Positions 18,236 through 27,633 of a stretch of DNA of 64,000 nucleotides are shown here, one piece after another. The stretch comes from Ruminococcus_G sp050944435. GTDB lineage: Bacteria; Bacillota; Clostridia; Lachnospirales; Lachnospiraceae. Numbering within the stretch: position 1 is the stretch's first letter; each line of letters begins with the position of its first letter. The position numbers were made by a program, and so were the translations under genes. The notes under the pieces are model-generated. The model saw only the letters and a program-made list of their open reading frames with translations, made no database searches and had not been told where the DNA came from. The DNA lies in the NCBI GenBank assembly GCA_050944435.1, contig JBMNRB010000003.1, positions 62,001-126,000 on the forward strand, read 5' to 3'.

Positions 18236-19222
18236 CTACCTCTTATTTCCAGACGTTCTTCTGGTTTTCTTTTCATAATTTTCATAAGCCTGTACAATTT
18301 TCTGTACCAGCGGATGACGAACCACGTCTTTGCTGGTTAATTGACAAAACGCGATATCATCAATTTTTTTCAATACCTGCATAGCCACGTCCAGACCGGA
18401 TTTTGTATCTTTGGGCAGGTCTTTCTGAGTGGCGTCTCCGGTGATAATCACTTTGGAGCCGAAACCTATTCGGGTCAGAAACATTTTCATCTGGGCGGGC
18501 GTGGTGTTCTGGGCCTCATCCAGAATGATAAACGCATTGTCCAGGGTACGCCCGCGCATATACGCCAGAGGCGCGACCTCGATTAATCCCTTTTCCATAT
18601 TTTTTGCAAAACTTTCCGCTCCCATAATCTGATACAGGGCGTCATACAGAGGGCGAAGATATGGATCCACCTTACTCTGCAGATCGCCAGGCAGAAAACC
18701 CAGTTTTTCTCCTGCCTCAATGGCAGGCCGGGTGAGAATAATACGGTTTACCTCATCATTTCGAAATGCGGTGATTGCCATAGCCATGGCCAGGTATGTT
18801 TTTCCCGTTCCCGCCGGGCCGATGCCAAAGACAATCATCTTATCCCGAATACTGTCCACGTACTGTTTTTGGCCTAAGGTTTTGGGTTTGACCATACGTC
18901 CGTTTATTGTGTGACAGATACAGTCTTTATCCATCTCCACTATGGCCGATTCCTTTTCCTCCATGGAAAGAGCCAGCGCATAGTCGATTTGCTGTCCGGT
19001 AATCAGATTGCCGCGGACCGCCAGGGTTGTCAGCTGTTCCAGAATACGCCTTGCCTTATCCACGTTGGCGAAAGGGCCGATAATTTTGAGGGCGCCGTCT
19101 CTGGAGATCAGGGAAACCTGAAGGGAACGTTCTATCTTTTTTATATGCTCATCAAACTGTCCGAATATGTTTGATTCCTGACCGGCAGGAATCTGTATCG
19201 TAGTTTCTGTAATACTGCTCAT
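18236..19222 (-). CDS. PhoH family ATPase (YbeZ/PhoH-like)
   Basis: Cytoplasmic P-loop ATPase of the PhoH family, thought to act with YbeY in RNA metabolism. Walker A GPAGTGKT is at 135-142, Walker B FIILDEAQNTTPAQMKMFLT follows near 233, and GFGSKVIITGDATQKDLP is a family hallmark. The N-terminal 80 residues form a small KH-like or PhoH-specific domain. The 328-residue length is standard. The start overlaps the yqfD stop by 4 bases, and three bases separate its stop from ybeY. Confidence 0.95.
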   Translation of the reverse strand: MSSITETTIQIPAGQESNIFGQFDEHIKKIERSLQVSLISRDGALKIIGPFANVDKARRILEQLTTLAVRGNLITGQQIDYALALSMEEKESAIVEMDKDCICHTINGRMVKPKTLGQKQYVDSIRDKMIVFGIGPAGTGKTYLAMAMAITAFRNDEVNRIILTRPAIEAGEKLGFLPGDLQSKVDPYLRPLYDALYQIMGAESFAKNMEKGLIEVAPLAYMRGRTLDNAFIILDEAQNTTPAQMKMFLTRIGFGSKVIITGDATQKDLPKDTKSGLDVAMQVLKKIDDIAFCQLTSKDVVRHPLVQKIVQAYENYEKKTRRTSGNKR

Positions 19223-20457
19223 GTGTCAGATGTCCTTTCTTTGGTCACTTCTTTCTTTTCTGTCGGGGAAGTTTTCAGTATTTTTTCTTTTACATAAATT
19301 TTCCCCTTCATGACACAAGTGTTTGCCGATGTGTCTATTTTAACATCTTTCCTGTATATTTCTACCCCTTTTTGCGTTAAATTCTTTAAAAAAGTGTAAA
19401 GATGACCGTTGGCTTTTTCCAAAGCCTCTTCTTCTGTGTATTTTTTCTCCAGAACTTCATAGGGACGGGTTTCCGTGGTGCCGTAACTGAAGGGCAGCAA
19501 AAAGTTTTCCGTAAGATAAACCGGTGATGTGGAGGTAATCTGGTCGTATTGGATATCTTTGGCGGGCGGAAAGCCAAAATCGATGCGGTATTGGAAAGCG
19601 GTAAAGAAAAAGCTTCTGGAATTTTCTCCTGTATACCGGCGTTCCTGATAATCCATGGGAAATTCATCGTAATAGGAATAGGCGGTGTCGGCATATATGT
19701 CGGCGTCGGCCGCCACGTATTCATAACCGGTTACTTCCTGCGCGTCGTTTTTGATTTCGATTGCTCCGCTCACAAGAATATCGCCCTTTTCAAAACTCTG
19801 CCCCTCCTGTACCTGGGGTACCCCTCTTCTTGTGATGATAGAGACGATTTTTCCCGACTTTGGCGCAACGATGTCACAGGGCTGCTCCGGCTGGTCGGTA
19901 TCATCTGCGTCCGTTTTATTTTCATGATTTTCTTTCATTTCCAGGATCAGCCGGGTTCCTTCGATTCTGGCAGATACCCAGGTGAGATCAGGAAAATGTC
20001 TTCGCAGCATCGCCGCTATCTCGGAACAGTTTACGTCTTTTTTTGAAATACCGTGGAATACATCATTTTCTTCCAGATAAGTCAGTATGGTCTGCGTGCT
20101 GTATGCGCTGTTTCCCTCCACATGAATATTCCAGATTCTTAAGGAAAGCAGATAAATCAGAAAAGCGAAAATCAAAATCCCAAGAAAAAAAGCCTTTCTT
20201 TTTCTGTTTCTCTGAAAAAAGAAGGGCAATCCATATCTTCTTAAAATTCTGACTTTTGTTTTTGTTTTTCTTGCGGCAGGCCGCAGATTTCTGAAGTCCT
20301 CTATGCTCAAATACGCAGTCTGACAGTCAGGTTCTTTTTGTATGTTCCACAATGTCATATCGCTGGAAGAACACAGATTCAGAAAACGTTCCGTCTCTTC
20401 ACCGGAAAATCGGATCTGTAAATATCCATGTATGTACCGCAGTCCCTGTTTTACCAC
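19219..20457 (-). CDS. yqfD: Sporulation protein YqfD
   Basis: Membrane protein produced during endospore formation; its biochemical role is not known. It has a cytoplasmic N-terminus of about 88 residues, one membrane segment at 89-106 (FLGILIFAFLIYLLSL), then a large extracytoplasmic region starting RIWNIHVEGNSAYSTQTIL, similar to a POTRA-like fold, with FPDLTWVSARIEGTRLILEM and the conserved AKSGKIVSI-like segment (here APKSGKIVSIITRRG). At 412 residues it fits the family (about 390-420). Its place between yqfC and phoH is the same as in Bacillus, and it marks the organism as a spore former. Confidence 0.94.
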   Translation of the reverse strand: MVKQGLRYIHGYLQIRFSGEETERFLNLCSSSDMTLWNIQKEPDCQTAYLSIEDFRNLRPAARKTKTKVRILRRYGLPFFFQRNRKRKAFFLGILIFAFLIYLLSLRIWNIHVEGNSAYSTQTILTYLEENDVFHGISKKDVNCSEIAAMLRRHFPDLTWVSARIEGTRLILEMKENHENKTDADDTDQPEQPCDIVAPKSGKIVSIITRRGVPQVQEGQSFEKGDILVSGAIEIKNDAQEVTGYEYVAADADIYADTAYSYYDEFPMDYQERRYTGENSRSFFFTAFQYRIDFGFPPAKDIQYDQITSTSPVYLTENFLLPFSYGTTETRPYEVLEKKYTEEEALEKANGHLYTFLKNLTQKGVEIYRKDVKIDTSANTCVMKGKIYVKEKILKTSPTEKKEVTKERTSDT

Positions 20458-20472
20458 AATTTCCCCCCATAT

Positions 20473-20745
20473 CTATTCAAAGAAGACAGCCTGGATAAAT
20501 CCTGTAACTTTCATTTCATCTTTACTGTAATAAACAATGGTCAGATGATCTCCCTCTATCCGCATTTTTCCCTTTTTTAAAAGAATACGGATGCAGCTGT
20601 TCTGATATTCCAGAATTTTCCGGTAATTTTCTATCAGTATTTCGCTGCATCCGCTGCAGGTGACCAGGGATTCCTGAAAGGCCAGATCTTTAGGTATCTG
20701 CAGAGAATCCAAAAAATCTTTCTGCAGAGAACGGATTTTTTTCAA
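20473..20745 (-). CDS. yqfC: Sporulation protein YqfC (YabP/YqfC family)
   Basis: Small sporulation-associated protein of the YabP/YqfC family with no known activity. Family-like segments are LDSLQIPKDLAFQESLVTC, then ILIENYRKILEYQNSCIRI and KMRIEGDHLTIVYYSKDEM, ending in VTGFIQAVFF. I favour a TTG start at 20745 (MKKIRSLQ), because GGGGGA lies 7 bases upstream; the only upstream in-frame ATG (20763) has no ribosome site and sits 3 bases after a TATAAT. That gives 90 residues, close to the family's usual 90-95. It precedes yqfD by 15 bases. Confidence 0.85.
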   Translation of the reverse strand: MKKIRSLQKDFLDSLQIPKDLAFQESLVTCSGCSEILIENYRKILEYQNSCIRILLKKGKMRIEGDHLTIVYYSKDEMKVTGFIQAVFFE

Positions 20746-20794
20746 CTGTTCATCCCCCGGCATTTATTATACAGTATATGGCAGGGAAAAGTTT

Positions 20795-21331
20795 TTATGA
20801 CTCCATAAAAATCAAACTGAACCAGAGAATCATTTTTTCACCCAGAAAATAATCCATCTGATTCTGCTCAATGGTATTGGTCAGCACAATTCCATGACTT
20901 TCGATACATGGATGCATGATCTCCGGGTGAGCACATGTTTTTTTGGGATATGTACATTTCTCACAGTAAGAACAGGAATCTGACGACAGGGTATAACAGG
21001 GAACGCCGTTAATGCGAAGAAATTTTTCAATTTTCCTGGTTATCCATTCATGTTCCTGCTTGGTCTTTAAATTTTTTTCAAAATCAGAATAATCCGGAAC
21101 TTCAGCCACGGAAGAAAACAGAAGAACTTTCGGGTATTTCAGACAGGTTTCCCGACATTTTTCCACGCTGCCCACGGCCGGCGGACAGGACCATGAATTG
21201 CCGTAACGGGGACATTCCCGTTTACAGATTGTCCGTACTTTATCCGAAAACTCAAGATCCTGACTGTCCAGCAAAGCGTACTGATAGATGGGAAACTGAG
21301 TGATATAATCTTCAATGATTTCAAATCTCAT
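20795..21331 (-). CDS. DUF2284 domain metal-binding protein
   Basis: Predicted cysteine-rich metal- or cluster-binding protein of unknown function. Two cysteine groups are visible: CKRECPRYGNSWSCPPAVG with CRETC just after it, and DSCSYCEKCTYPKKTCAHP, followed by MHPCIESHGIVL. This arrangement defines DUF2284 proteins. Length is 178 residues. The start ATG follows GAGGAGGACTCAAC. The gene has its own promoter-like sequence and sits between carB's terminator and yqfC, so it may be transcribed alone or read through into the sporulation operon. Confidence 0.88.
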   Translation of the reverse strand: MRFEIIEDYITQFPIYQYALLDSQDLEFSDKVRTICKRECPRYGNSWSCPPAVGSVEKCRETCLKYPKVLLFSSVAEVPDYSDFEKNLKTKQEHEWITRKIEKFLRINGVPCYTLSSDSCSYCEKCTYPKKTCAHPEIMHPCIESHGIVLTNTIEQNQMDYFLGEKMILWFSLIFMES

Positions 21332-21376
21332 GTTGAGTCCTCCTCATATGGTAAATGATGTCGCATGTTCCCCAGC

Positions 21377-21406
21377 ATTATATCATAGGATCAATTGAAA
21401 ATTCAA
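21377..21406 (-). promoter_or_regulatory. Candidate promoter for the DUF2284 gene
   Basis: TTGAAT (-35, 21401-21406) and TATAAT (-10, 21377-21382) with an 18-base spacer, 46 bases before the start codon. It overlaps the region just after the carB terminator stem. Confidence 0.6.
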
Positions 21407-21411
21407 TGTAT

Positions 21412-21448
21412 GACAAACAGGTGCCGGAATTTACCTTTCCGGCACCTG
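21412..21448 (-). terminator. Terminator after carB
   Basis: A perfect 12-bp inverted repeat (CAGGTGCCGGAA / TTCCGGCACCTG) with a 7-base loop, followed by TTTGT on the minus strand. The stem is strong and the U-tract short. It lies 18 bases after the carB stop. Confidence 0.8.
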
Positions 21449-21465
21449 TATACATTACACTGTTT

Positions 21466-24400
21466 TTATTTATCTTTGATCTGGCTGTGCAGTTCCTGCA
21501 AAGAGCGCACTTCACTTCCGCCATATCGCTTCATTGATTTAATTCCGCTGATGGTTGCCTTTGCTGCAGCGATGGTTGTCATGTAGGGAACTTTTTTCTT
21601 AATGGCAGTTTTTCTCAGATAGCTGTCATCCCACTGTCTTTCTCTTCCTATGGGCGTATTGATAATCAAATCCACTTCGCCGTTGGTAATCAGATCCAGC
21701 ATATTGGGTCTGCCTTCCTGCAGCTTATTGATCATCTGCGCTTCAATTCCCTCATCCTGCAGAAGCTTGCAGGTATGACGGGAAGCAATGATTTTAAATC
21801 CCTCTTCTGCAAAAGCTCTTGCCAGATCCACCACTTCCGGTTTGTCCTTATCATTAACCGAAATCAGGACTGTTCCTTCCAAGGGAAGCTTCGTCTGGGT
21901 TGCTTCCTGGGCTTTATAGAATGCCTCGCCATAGTGAGCGGAAAGTCCAAGAACCTCGCCGGTGGAGCGCATTTCCGGTCCCAGAATCGGATCCACTTCC
22001 TGGAACATGTTAAAGGGGAATACGGCTTCTTTTACACCGTAATAGGGAATATTCTGTTCTTTCAGCTCCGGTACCGGAGACGGTCTTCCTGTCAGTTCAG
22101 AGGTCACGATATCGATGGCCAGCGGCACCATGCGGATGTTGCACACTTTAGATACCAGCGGCACCGTCCTGGATGCTCTTGGATTTGCTTCCAGAACGTA
22201 AACTTTTCCGTTTTCAATGGCATACTGCATGTTCATCAGACCTTTGACATGCATTTCCTCTGCAATCTTTCTCGTATATTCTTTAATAATGTTCAAGTTT
22301 TCTTCTGAAATGTGTTTGGACGGAATAATACATGCTGAATCACCGGAATGTACCCCCGCCAGCTCAATATGTTCCATAACGGCTGGAACGAAGGCATGGG
22401 TTCCGTCACTGATGGCGTCGGCCTCGCACTCAGTGGCATGGCTTAAGAACCGGTCAATGAGAATCGGCCGGTCAGGCGTAACGCCTACGGCAGCTTTCAT
22501 ATATTCCGTCATGCTTTCCGGATCGTAAACCACTTCCATTCCGCGGCCTCCCAGTACGTAGGAAGGACGAACCATAACAGGATATCCGATCTCTTCAGCG
22601 ATCTTCAATGCCTCTTCCACATTTACGGCCATACCGGACTCCGGCATGGGGATTCCCAGTTTATCCATCATAGCGCGGAACTGATCCCGGTCTTCTGCCA
22701 GATCAATGACAGAGGGAGAAGTTCCCAGAATTTTCACGCCGTTCTTCTCAAGATCTGCAGCCAGATTCAAGGGCGTCTGTCCGCCGAACTGTGCGATGAC
22801 TCCCACCGGTTTTTCCTTTTTATAAATACTCAGCACGTCTTCCAGAGTCAGCGGTTCAAAGTAAAGTTTGTCGGAGGTGTCATAGTCCGTAGAAACCGTC
22901 TCCGGATTACAGTTTACAATGATCGTCTCAAAGCCCAGTTTTTTCAGTGCCAGGGAAGCGTGAACACAGCAGTAGTCAAATTCGATGCCCTGACCGATCC
23001 GGTTGGGTCCTCCGCCCAGAATCATAATTTTAGGCTTATCCGTGCTCACTGGATTCTTATCTTCGCTGTTATAGGTGGAATAATAGTAAGCATTGTCTTT
23101 CGTTCCGCTTACGTGAACGCCCTCCCATGCTTCCTCCACGCCCAAAGCTATTCTTCTTTCTCTGATTTCGTCTTCTGTGATGTCCAGAATCTGACTTAAG
23201 TATTTATCAGAAAATCCGTCCTTCTTCGCAGTAATCAGCATCTGGTCTTCCGGAAGACGTCCTTTACTGCGCATCAGAATTTCTTCTTCCTCAACCAGCT
23301 CTTTCATCTGCTGGATAAAATAATGTTTTACTTTTGTGATCTCGTGAATCTCTTCCACTGTGGCGCCCTTTCTCAGTGCTTCATACATAACAAAGTACCG
23401 TTCACTGGAAGGTGTCATCAGCATTTTAAGAAGATCTTCTTTTGATTTCTGATCAAAATTCTTAGCATGACCCAGGCCATATCTTCCTGTTTCAAGGCTC
23501 CGGATAGCTTTTTGAAATGCCTCTTTAAAATTTTTGCCGATACTCATTACTTCGCCTACGGCGCGCATCTGAGTACCAAGTTTGTCCTGAACGCCTTTAA
23601 ATTTTTCAAATGCCCATCTTGCGAATTTGATTACCACGTAATCTCCGTCCGGCACATATTTATCCAGCGTACCGTATTTTCCGCAGGGAATTTCATCCAG
23701 GGTCAGTCCCGTTGCCAGCATGGCGGATACCAGAGCGATGGGGAATCCGGTAGCCTTTGAAGCCAGAGCGGAGGAACGGGAAGTTCTCGGGTTAATTTCT
23801 ATGATAATATCCCGGTCTGTCTTCGGATCATGAGCCCACTGTACGTTCGTACCGCCGATCACCTGAATGGATTCCACGATTTTATAGGATTTTTCCTGCA
23901 GACGTTTCTGCACATCCTCGGAAATAGTAAGCATGGGAGCAGAACAGAAAGAATCGCCGGTATGCACGCCCAAGGGATCAATATTCTCAATGAAGCAGAC
24001 GGTAATCATGTTGTTCTTGGAATCGCGGACTACTTCCAGTTCCAGTTCTTCCCAGCCCAAAATAGATTCTTCCACCAGTACCTGACCTACCAGACTGGCC
24101 TGCAGTCCTCTTGCACATACTGTCTTCAGTTCTTCTACATTATAAACCAGGCCGCCGCCGGCGCCGCCCATAGTATAAGCTGGACGAAGAACAACGGGAT
24201 ATCCCAGTTCATCTGCAATTTTCAGGGCCTCATCCACAGAATACGCCACTTCACTTCTTGCCATCTCGATACCCAGTCTGCTCATGGCTTTCTTAAATTC
24301 AATTCTGTCTTCTCCCCGTTCAATGGCGTCTACCTGAACGCCGATAACCTGAACGCCGTATTTATCCAAAACACCTGCTTTGGAGAGTTCTGAGCATAAA

Positions 24401-24690
24401 TTAAGACCCGACTGCCCACCAAGATTCGGCAGTAAAGCATCCGGCCTCTCCTTTTCGATAATCTGCTCAAGTCGTTCCACATTGAGCGGTTCAATATAAG
24501 TAACGTCGGCTGTCTCCGGATCCGTCATGATGGTTGCCGGATTGGAGTTGACCAACACGATTTCATAACCTAATTTTTTCAAAGCTTTGCAGGCCTGTGT
24601 GCCTGAATAGTCAAATTCGCATGCTTGTCCGATGATAATTGGACCTGAACCAATGATCAGTACTTTATGGATATCTTTTCTTTGGGACAT
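21466..24690 (-). CDS. carB: Carbamoyl-phosphate synthase large subunit
   Basis: Makes carbamoyl phosphate from bicarbonate, ATP and ammonia delivered by the small subunit CarA, feeding pyrimidine and arginine synthesis. Both duplicated ATP-grasp halves are intact: KVLIIGSGPIIIGQACEFDY near the N-terminus and its repeat KIMILGGGPNRIGQGIEFDY near residue 550, with ATP-grasp motifs in each half and a C-terminal MGS-like regulatory domain ending VRSLQELHSQIKDK. The ATG at 24690 (MSQRKDIHK) has GGAGGA 6 bases upstream and is preferred over one 45 bases earlier. The length of 1074 residues is normal. No carA lies next to it in this window, so carB appears to be monocistronic. Confidence 0.97.
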   Translation of the reverse strand: MSQRKDIHKVLIIGSGPIIIGQACEFDYSGTQACKALKKLGYEIVLVNSNPATIMTDPETADVTYIEPLNVERLEQIIEKERPDALLPNLGGQSGLNLCSELSKAGVLDKYGVQVIGVQVDAIERGEDRIEFKKAMSRLGIEMARSEVAYSVDEALKIADELGYPVVLRPAYTMGGAGGGLVYNVEELKTVCARGLQASLVGQVLVEESILGWEELELEVVRDSKNNMITVCFIENIDPLGVHTGDSFCSAPMLTISEDVQKRLQEKSYKIVESIQVIGGTNVQWAHDPKTDRDIIIEINPRTSRSSALASKATGFPIALVSAMLATGLTLDEIPCGKYGTLDKYVPDGDYVVIKFARWAFEKFKGVQDKLGTQMRAVGEVMSIGKNFKEAFQKAIRSLETGRYGLGHAKNFDQKSKEDLLKMLMTPSSERYFVMYEALRKGATVEEIHEITKVKHYFIQQMKELVEEEEILMRSKGRLPEDQMLITAKKDGFSDKYLSQILDITEDEIRERRIALGVEEAWEGVHVSGTKDNAYYYSTYNSEDKNPVSTDKPKIMILGGGPNRIGQGIEFDYCCVHASLALKKLGFETIIVNCNPETVSTDYDTSDKLYFEPLTLEDVLSIYKKEKPVGVIAQFGGQTPLNLAADLEKNGVKILGTSPSVIDLAEDRDQFRAMMDKLGIPMPESGMAVNVEEALKIAEEIGYPVMVRPSYVLGGRGMEVVYDPESMTEYMKAAVGVTPDRPILIDRFLSHATECEADAISDGTHAFVPAVMEHIELAGVHSGDSACIIPSKHISEENLNIIKEYTRKIAEEMHVKGLMNMQYAIENGKVYVLEANPRASRTVPLVSKVCNIRMVPLAIDIVTSELTGRPSPVPELKEQNIPYYGVKEAVFPFNMFQEVDPILGPEMRSTGEVLGLSAHYGEAFYKAQEATQTKLPLEGTVLISVNDKDKPEVVDLARAFAEEGFKIIASRHTCKLLQDEGIEAQMINKLQEGRPNMLDLITNGEVDLIINTPIGRERQWDDSYLRKTAIKKKVPYMTTIAAAKATISGIKSMKRYGGSEVRSLQELHSQIKDK

Positions 24691-24740
24691 CGCAATTCCT
24701 CCGTTCGTTTTATTTCTTACCTTTATCTTTATCACAGAAC

Positions 24741-24769
24741 ATTATACATGAAAAACGGAGTGCATTCAA
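24741..24769 (-). promoter_or_regulatory. Promoter of carB
   Basis: -35 TTGAAT (24764-24769) and -10 TATAAT (24741-24746) with an ideal 17-base spacer, 50 bases before the chosen carB start. Confidence 0.75.
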
Positions 24770-24781
24770 TGATGTTTTCGT

Positions 24782-24822
24782 AAAAAAACGGGACATATCT
24801 ATTCATAGTTTGATCTGTCCCG
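24782..24822 (-). terminator. Terminator after the DUF4340 gene
   Basis: A 7-bp stem CGGGACA / TGTCCCG closes a 20-base loop and is followed directly by seven T residues on the minus strand. It ends the ABC/DUF4340 operon just before the carB promoter. Confidence 0.8.
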
Positions 24823-24848
24823 CAGTCAGAAAATCGTGATATTCCTGT

Positions 24849-26114
24849 CTATTCTTCAGAATTGCTGTCCAGAATAATGGAATTGATATCTTCTTTCAGG
24901 GATATCACCTCTTCTCTGTTTACACAATTTATCACTTCTCCGTTTAAAACTGAAATGCAATAAGAACCGTCATATTGATAAAATGTCAGTTCAACGGAAG
25001 AATACGTATCTGTATTACGATGGAAGGTCAGGGTAAGCTCTTCTTTATTATCACCTAACTCTGTCTCTGTCTCTTCATCGATAGTAATACTAGACAACTC
25101 GTCCAGAACATTTTCGAACTCTATTTCCATGTTATTAAATGTATAAGTAAATTCGCCGTCATCATTACTTTCCAGTGCAACGGTATAGATCGAACCTTCG
25201 GATTCTATATCGATGGTATCCACGGTGTCCCAGTCCAGAAGAATCACTTCATCTGGTTTCAGCTCATCATAAGAAGCATTCATGGCCGCATCATATACTT
25301 CTGAACTGATACGGTATACCATGCGGGAGTCCTGAAGCCGTGCGTAGTATTCACCATCTTTGCTGCCGATTTCATAAATAAACGCAGACTCATCATCTTC
25401 CTTTTCCGCTGACTCTTCTGCGGCGTCGGACTCTTCTTCGGTGTTATCATTATCCAGGTTCTGGTATTCTCCGTCATTATCCAGATAATAGGTGTAGGCG
25501 TCGCTGTAGCAATAACCGCTGTTTTTCTGATAAATTATATTTGTCGTCGAATCTCCTTTATCGATAGAAACGGATGAAATGCTGTCCATTTCAGGAATTT
25601 CTTCTTCCTGTACCAAATCATACAGGTTATAGGATATTTTATCGATCAATTCAGAATCTGTCAGATACACATACTCATCGCCGATGGAAATATATACTTC
25701 TCCATCAGAAAAGCTTTCATCGCCAATGGAAATTTCCCAGGTATCCTCTGAAGTTTCAACAGTCAATGTATACGTGGGATTATCCAGACCATAAAGACTG
25801 AGACTTTTTACTTCGTCTACTCTTTTATCAGAAGTAATATTGGAAAGGGATTCTGCTATCTCTGTCATCTTATCCTGATTTACCGGCATATTATCATCTT
25901 CATCATATGCCCATTTTTCATCGTTATAAGTGAAAGAAACTTCTTCTTCATAATTCCATGAAATCCGGGTGATATCACTGCTTTCCACATCTACAATGGA
26001 AGTTTGAGTTCCTGTCATATTTTCATCGAAATTCACTCTTGAGATTCCAAAAGCCGCTGCAATACAGACGATCAGCACTGCCAGAAGTACGGTTACTTTT
26101 CTTCGTCGTTTCAT
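24849..26114 (-). CDS. DUF4340 domain membrane-anchored protein
   Basis: Predicted secreted or membrane-anchored protein with an N-terminal hydrophobic anchor (VTVLLAVLIVCIAAAFGIS, about 8-26), then an acidic beta-rich region typical of DUF4340. Repeated units such as WNYEEEVSFTYNDEKWAYDE and VYDAAMNASYDELKPDEVIL are seen, with a very acidic Glu/Asp/Ser stretch around 215-245. In the usual arrangement, a DUF4340 gene follows the Gld-type ABC genes (ATPase, permease, GldG), as here, where its ATG overlaps the gldG stop. Function is unknown; by context it belongs to the exporter. The length of 421 residues is plausible for the family. Confidence 0.82.
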   Translation of the reverse strand: MKRRRKVTVLLAVLIVCIAAAFGISRVNFDENMTGTQTSIVDVESSDITRISWNYEEEVSFTYNDEKWAYDEDDNMPVNQDKMTEIAESLSNITSDKRVDEVKSLSLYGLDNPTYTLTVETSEDTWEISIGDESFSDGEVYISIGDEYVYLTDSELIDKISYNLYDLVQEEEIPEMDSISSVSIDKGDSTTNIIYQKNSGYCYSDAYTYYLDNDGEYQNLDNDNTEEESDAAEESAEKEDDESAFIYEIGSKDGEYYARLQDSRMVYRISSEVYDAAMNASYDELKPDEVILLDWDTVDTIDIESEGSIYTVALESNDDGEFTYTFNNMEIEFENVLDELSSITIDEETETELGDNKEELTLTFHRNTDTYSSVELTFYQYDGSYCISVLNGEVINCVNREEVISLKEDINSIILDSNSEE

Positions 26115-26808
26115 CTGCGTTTCCTCCTTACCACTATGAATATGCCGATGAGCAGATAAACTGCCGGAATCACTGCAATCGTCAAAACCTTAATATAAGA
26201 TGAAGTGCCGGAACTGATGGTCAGATATTCATAAGAAAGACTTTTTGAACGTACGGATATGCTGTTGTCTTTCTCACACATCATCTCCAGGGCATTCAAT
26301 ACAAAATCTTCATTGGCATCTGAAGACAGAGAATTATATTCTTCATTCAGCAGTTCTGAAGAAGCAATCCAGACGATCTGCATCTGTCTGTCATCTTCCA
26401 GATCCTTTGTAATCATAGCTGCCAGTGTGAGCGGTCCTTCTGTATCTCCTTCCTCTTTCTCATAGGTGGTAATGTCATATCCTGCCGCTTTCAAGAACGA
26501 TTGATCCGATGATTCCAGAAGAGAAACGGCAGTCACGTCGCTGCTGGCATTGGACAGATCCAGACTCTTTGATACGGGCATAATCACATTATAATTATCG
26601 GAAATAAGCGGGTCGGTGATCTCACTGGATTCCATATCCGGCATCAGCATGACGGGGCTGCCGTAAACATAGTGCTCTGCACTTTCTTCCACGACGACGC
26701 CCTCCTGAACCGTTACTCCGTAGTATTCCATCACGGCATTTAAGTTTGTCAGCTCGTCTTCCTGGGTCGTTCCGCTGATAACCAGCAGCCGTCCCCCCTT
26801 ACTGTTAG
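26111..26808 (-). pseudogene. GldG-like ABC auxiliary protein, 5'-truncated
   Basis: Only the C-terminal part of a GldG-family protein (normally around 450-500 residues) remains. In this frame the recognisable sequence begins SNSKGGRLLVISGTTQEDEL, the middle of the GldG Rossmann-like domain, and runs to a C-terminal membrane segment (YIKVLTIAVIPAVYLLIGIFIVV) and a basic tail. The N-terminal membrane anchor and about half the protein are missing. An ATG at 26734 could start a 207-residue product. Upstream the frame runs straight into the end of the permease gene, so a deletion has fused the two genes. Identification by context and C-terminal layout; the exact deletion end is near 26805. Confidence 0.75.
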
Positions 26809-27633
26809 AAACAGGAAGAAAACGATGACGCTGATAAAATACACCACATGGGTATAGTCAAAAATGCCGTCCACAAATTCATAAAATCTTTCATAAACTG
26901 AAAGATTTTCCAGAATCAACGGAAACAGTCCCTCAAACCAGTCCGCATTATATATATATAATGCCGCCGTAACAACAATGGACAGTGCGCCGAACCCTTT
27001 TGCCAGAATATCGTTTCGCGTCATATGTTTAATGATAAACGCCGCCAGAAGCTCCAATACAACTAAAGCCGCAAAAGAACCGTAAGCAGAAGAGGTGGCA
27101 TATTCCGCCAGCGTTACCATGTAGTAATTCAATACCATGACTGCGAAACAGATTCCCGCAGCCATGGGCTGGGATTCCGTGATGGAAGAGATGAAAATCC
27201 CCATGGAAAGAAGCGCCGCACCCAGCATAATGTATCCAAAAATCGCTCCGTAGGACGTGGGCAGATACAGATTTCCAAAATTTTTCAAAATTAGTGGATA
27301 CACGGTTACAAAACAAATGGGAATAACAGAAGTAAGAAATACCGCCAGAAATTTTCCCACCACAATCTGTGTTGTGGAGATGGGAAGGGAATAAAGAAGC
27401 TGATCGGTTTTCTGCTTTTTTTCCTCTGCAATGATACGCATGGTTACAATTGGGATGGTAATGATGAAAGCAAAAGACGCACCTGCAAGAGCCAGTTCAA
27501 AATTGGCATACCCAATCGTCAGGTTATAGTACATCATATAGATCGCCACGAAAACCAGTGAAAAAGCTCCGTATACATAAGCCGTCAGTCCGGAAAACAT
27601 CATCCGGAATTCATGCCGGAAAACTGCTGTCAT
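26749..27633 (-). CDS. ABC-2 type permease (GldF-like), C-terminus replaced by deletion
   Basis: Membrane subunit of a Gld/Nos-type ABC exporter. It has about six membrane segments, starting with HEFRMMFSGLTAYVYGAFSL and containing the conserved cytoplasmic loop MRIIAEEKKQKTDQLLYSLP and the segment ITESQPMAAGICF. The native sequence continues to about VIVFFLFLTV, near residue 275. The last 19 or so residues (RGDGCWLSAERPRKTS) are an out-of-frame reading of gldG sequence created by the deletion. Since only the last few native residues are lost, the permease may still fold. Its ATG overlaps the ATPase stop (ATGA). Confidence 0.82.
   Translation of the reverse strand: MTAVFRHEFRMMFSGLTAYVYGAFSLVFVAIYMMYYNLTIGYANFELALAGASFAFIITIPIVTMRIIAEEKKQKTDQLLYSLPISTTQIVVGKFLAVFLTSVIPICFVTVYPLILKNFGNLYLPTSYGAIFGYIMLGAALLSMGIFISSITESQPMAAGICFAVMVLNYYMVTLAEYATSSAYGSFAALVVLELLAAFIIKHMTRNDILAKGFGALSIVVTAALYIYNADWFEGLFPLILENLSVYERFYEFVDGIFDYTHVVYFISVIVFFLFLTVRGDGCWLSAERPRKTS

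Noticed and set aside
26780..26830. Simple homopolymer frameshift (run of six G) between permease and gldG
   Set aside because: Restoring the frame would not recover the missing N-terminal half of GldG or the native permease stop, so a deletion is required.
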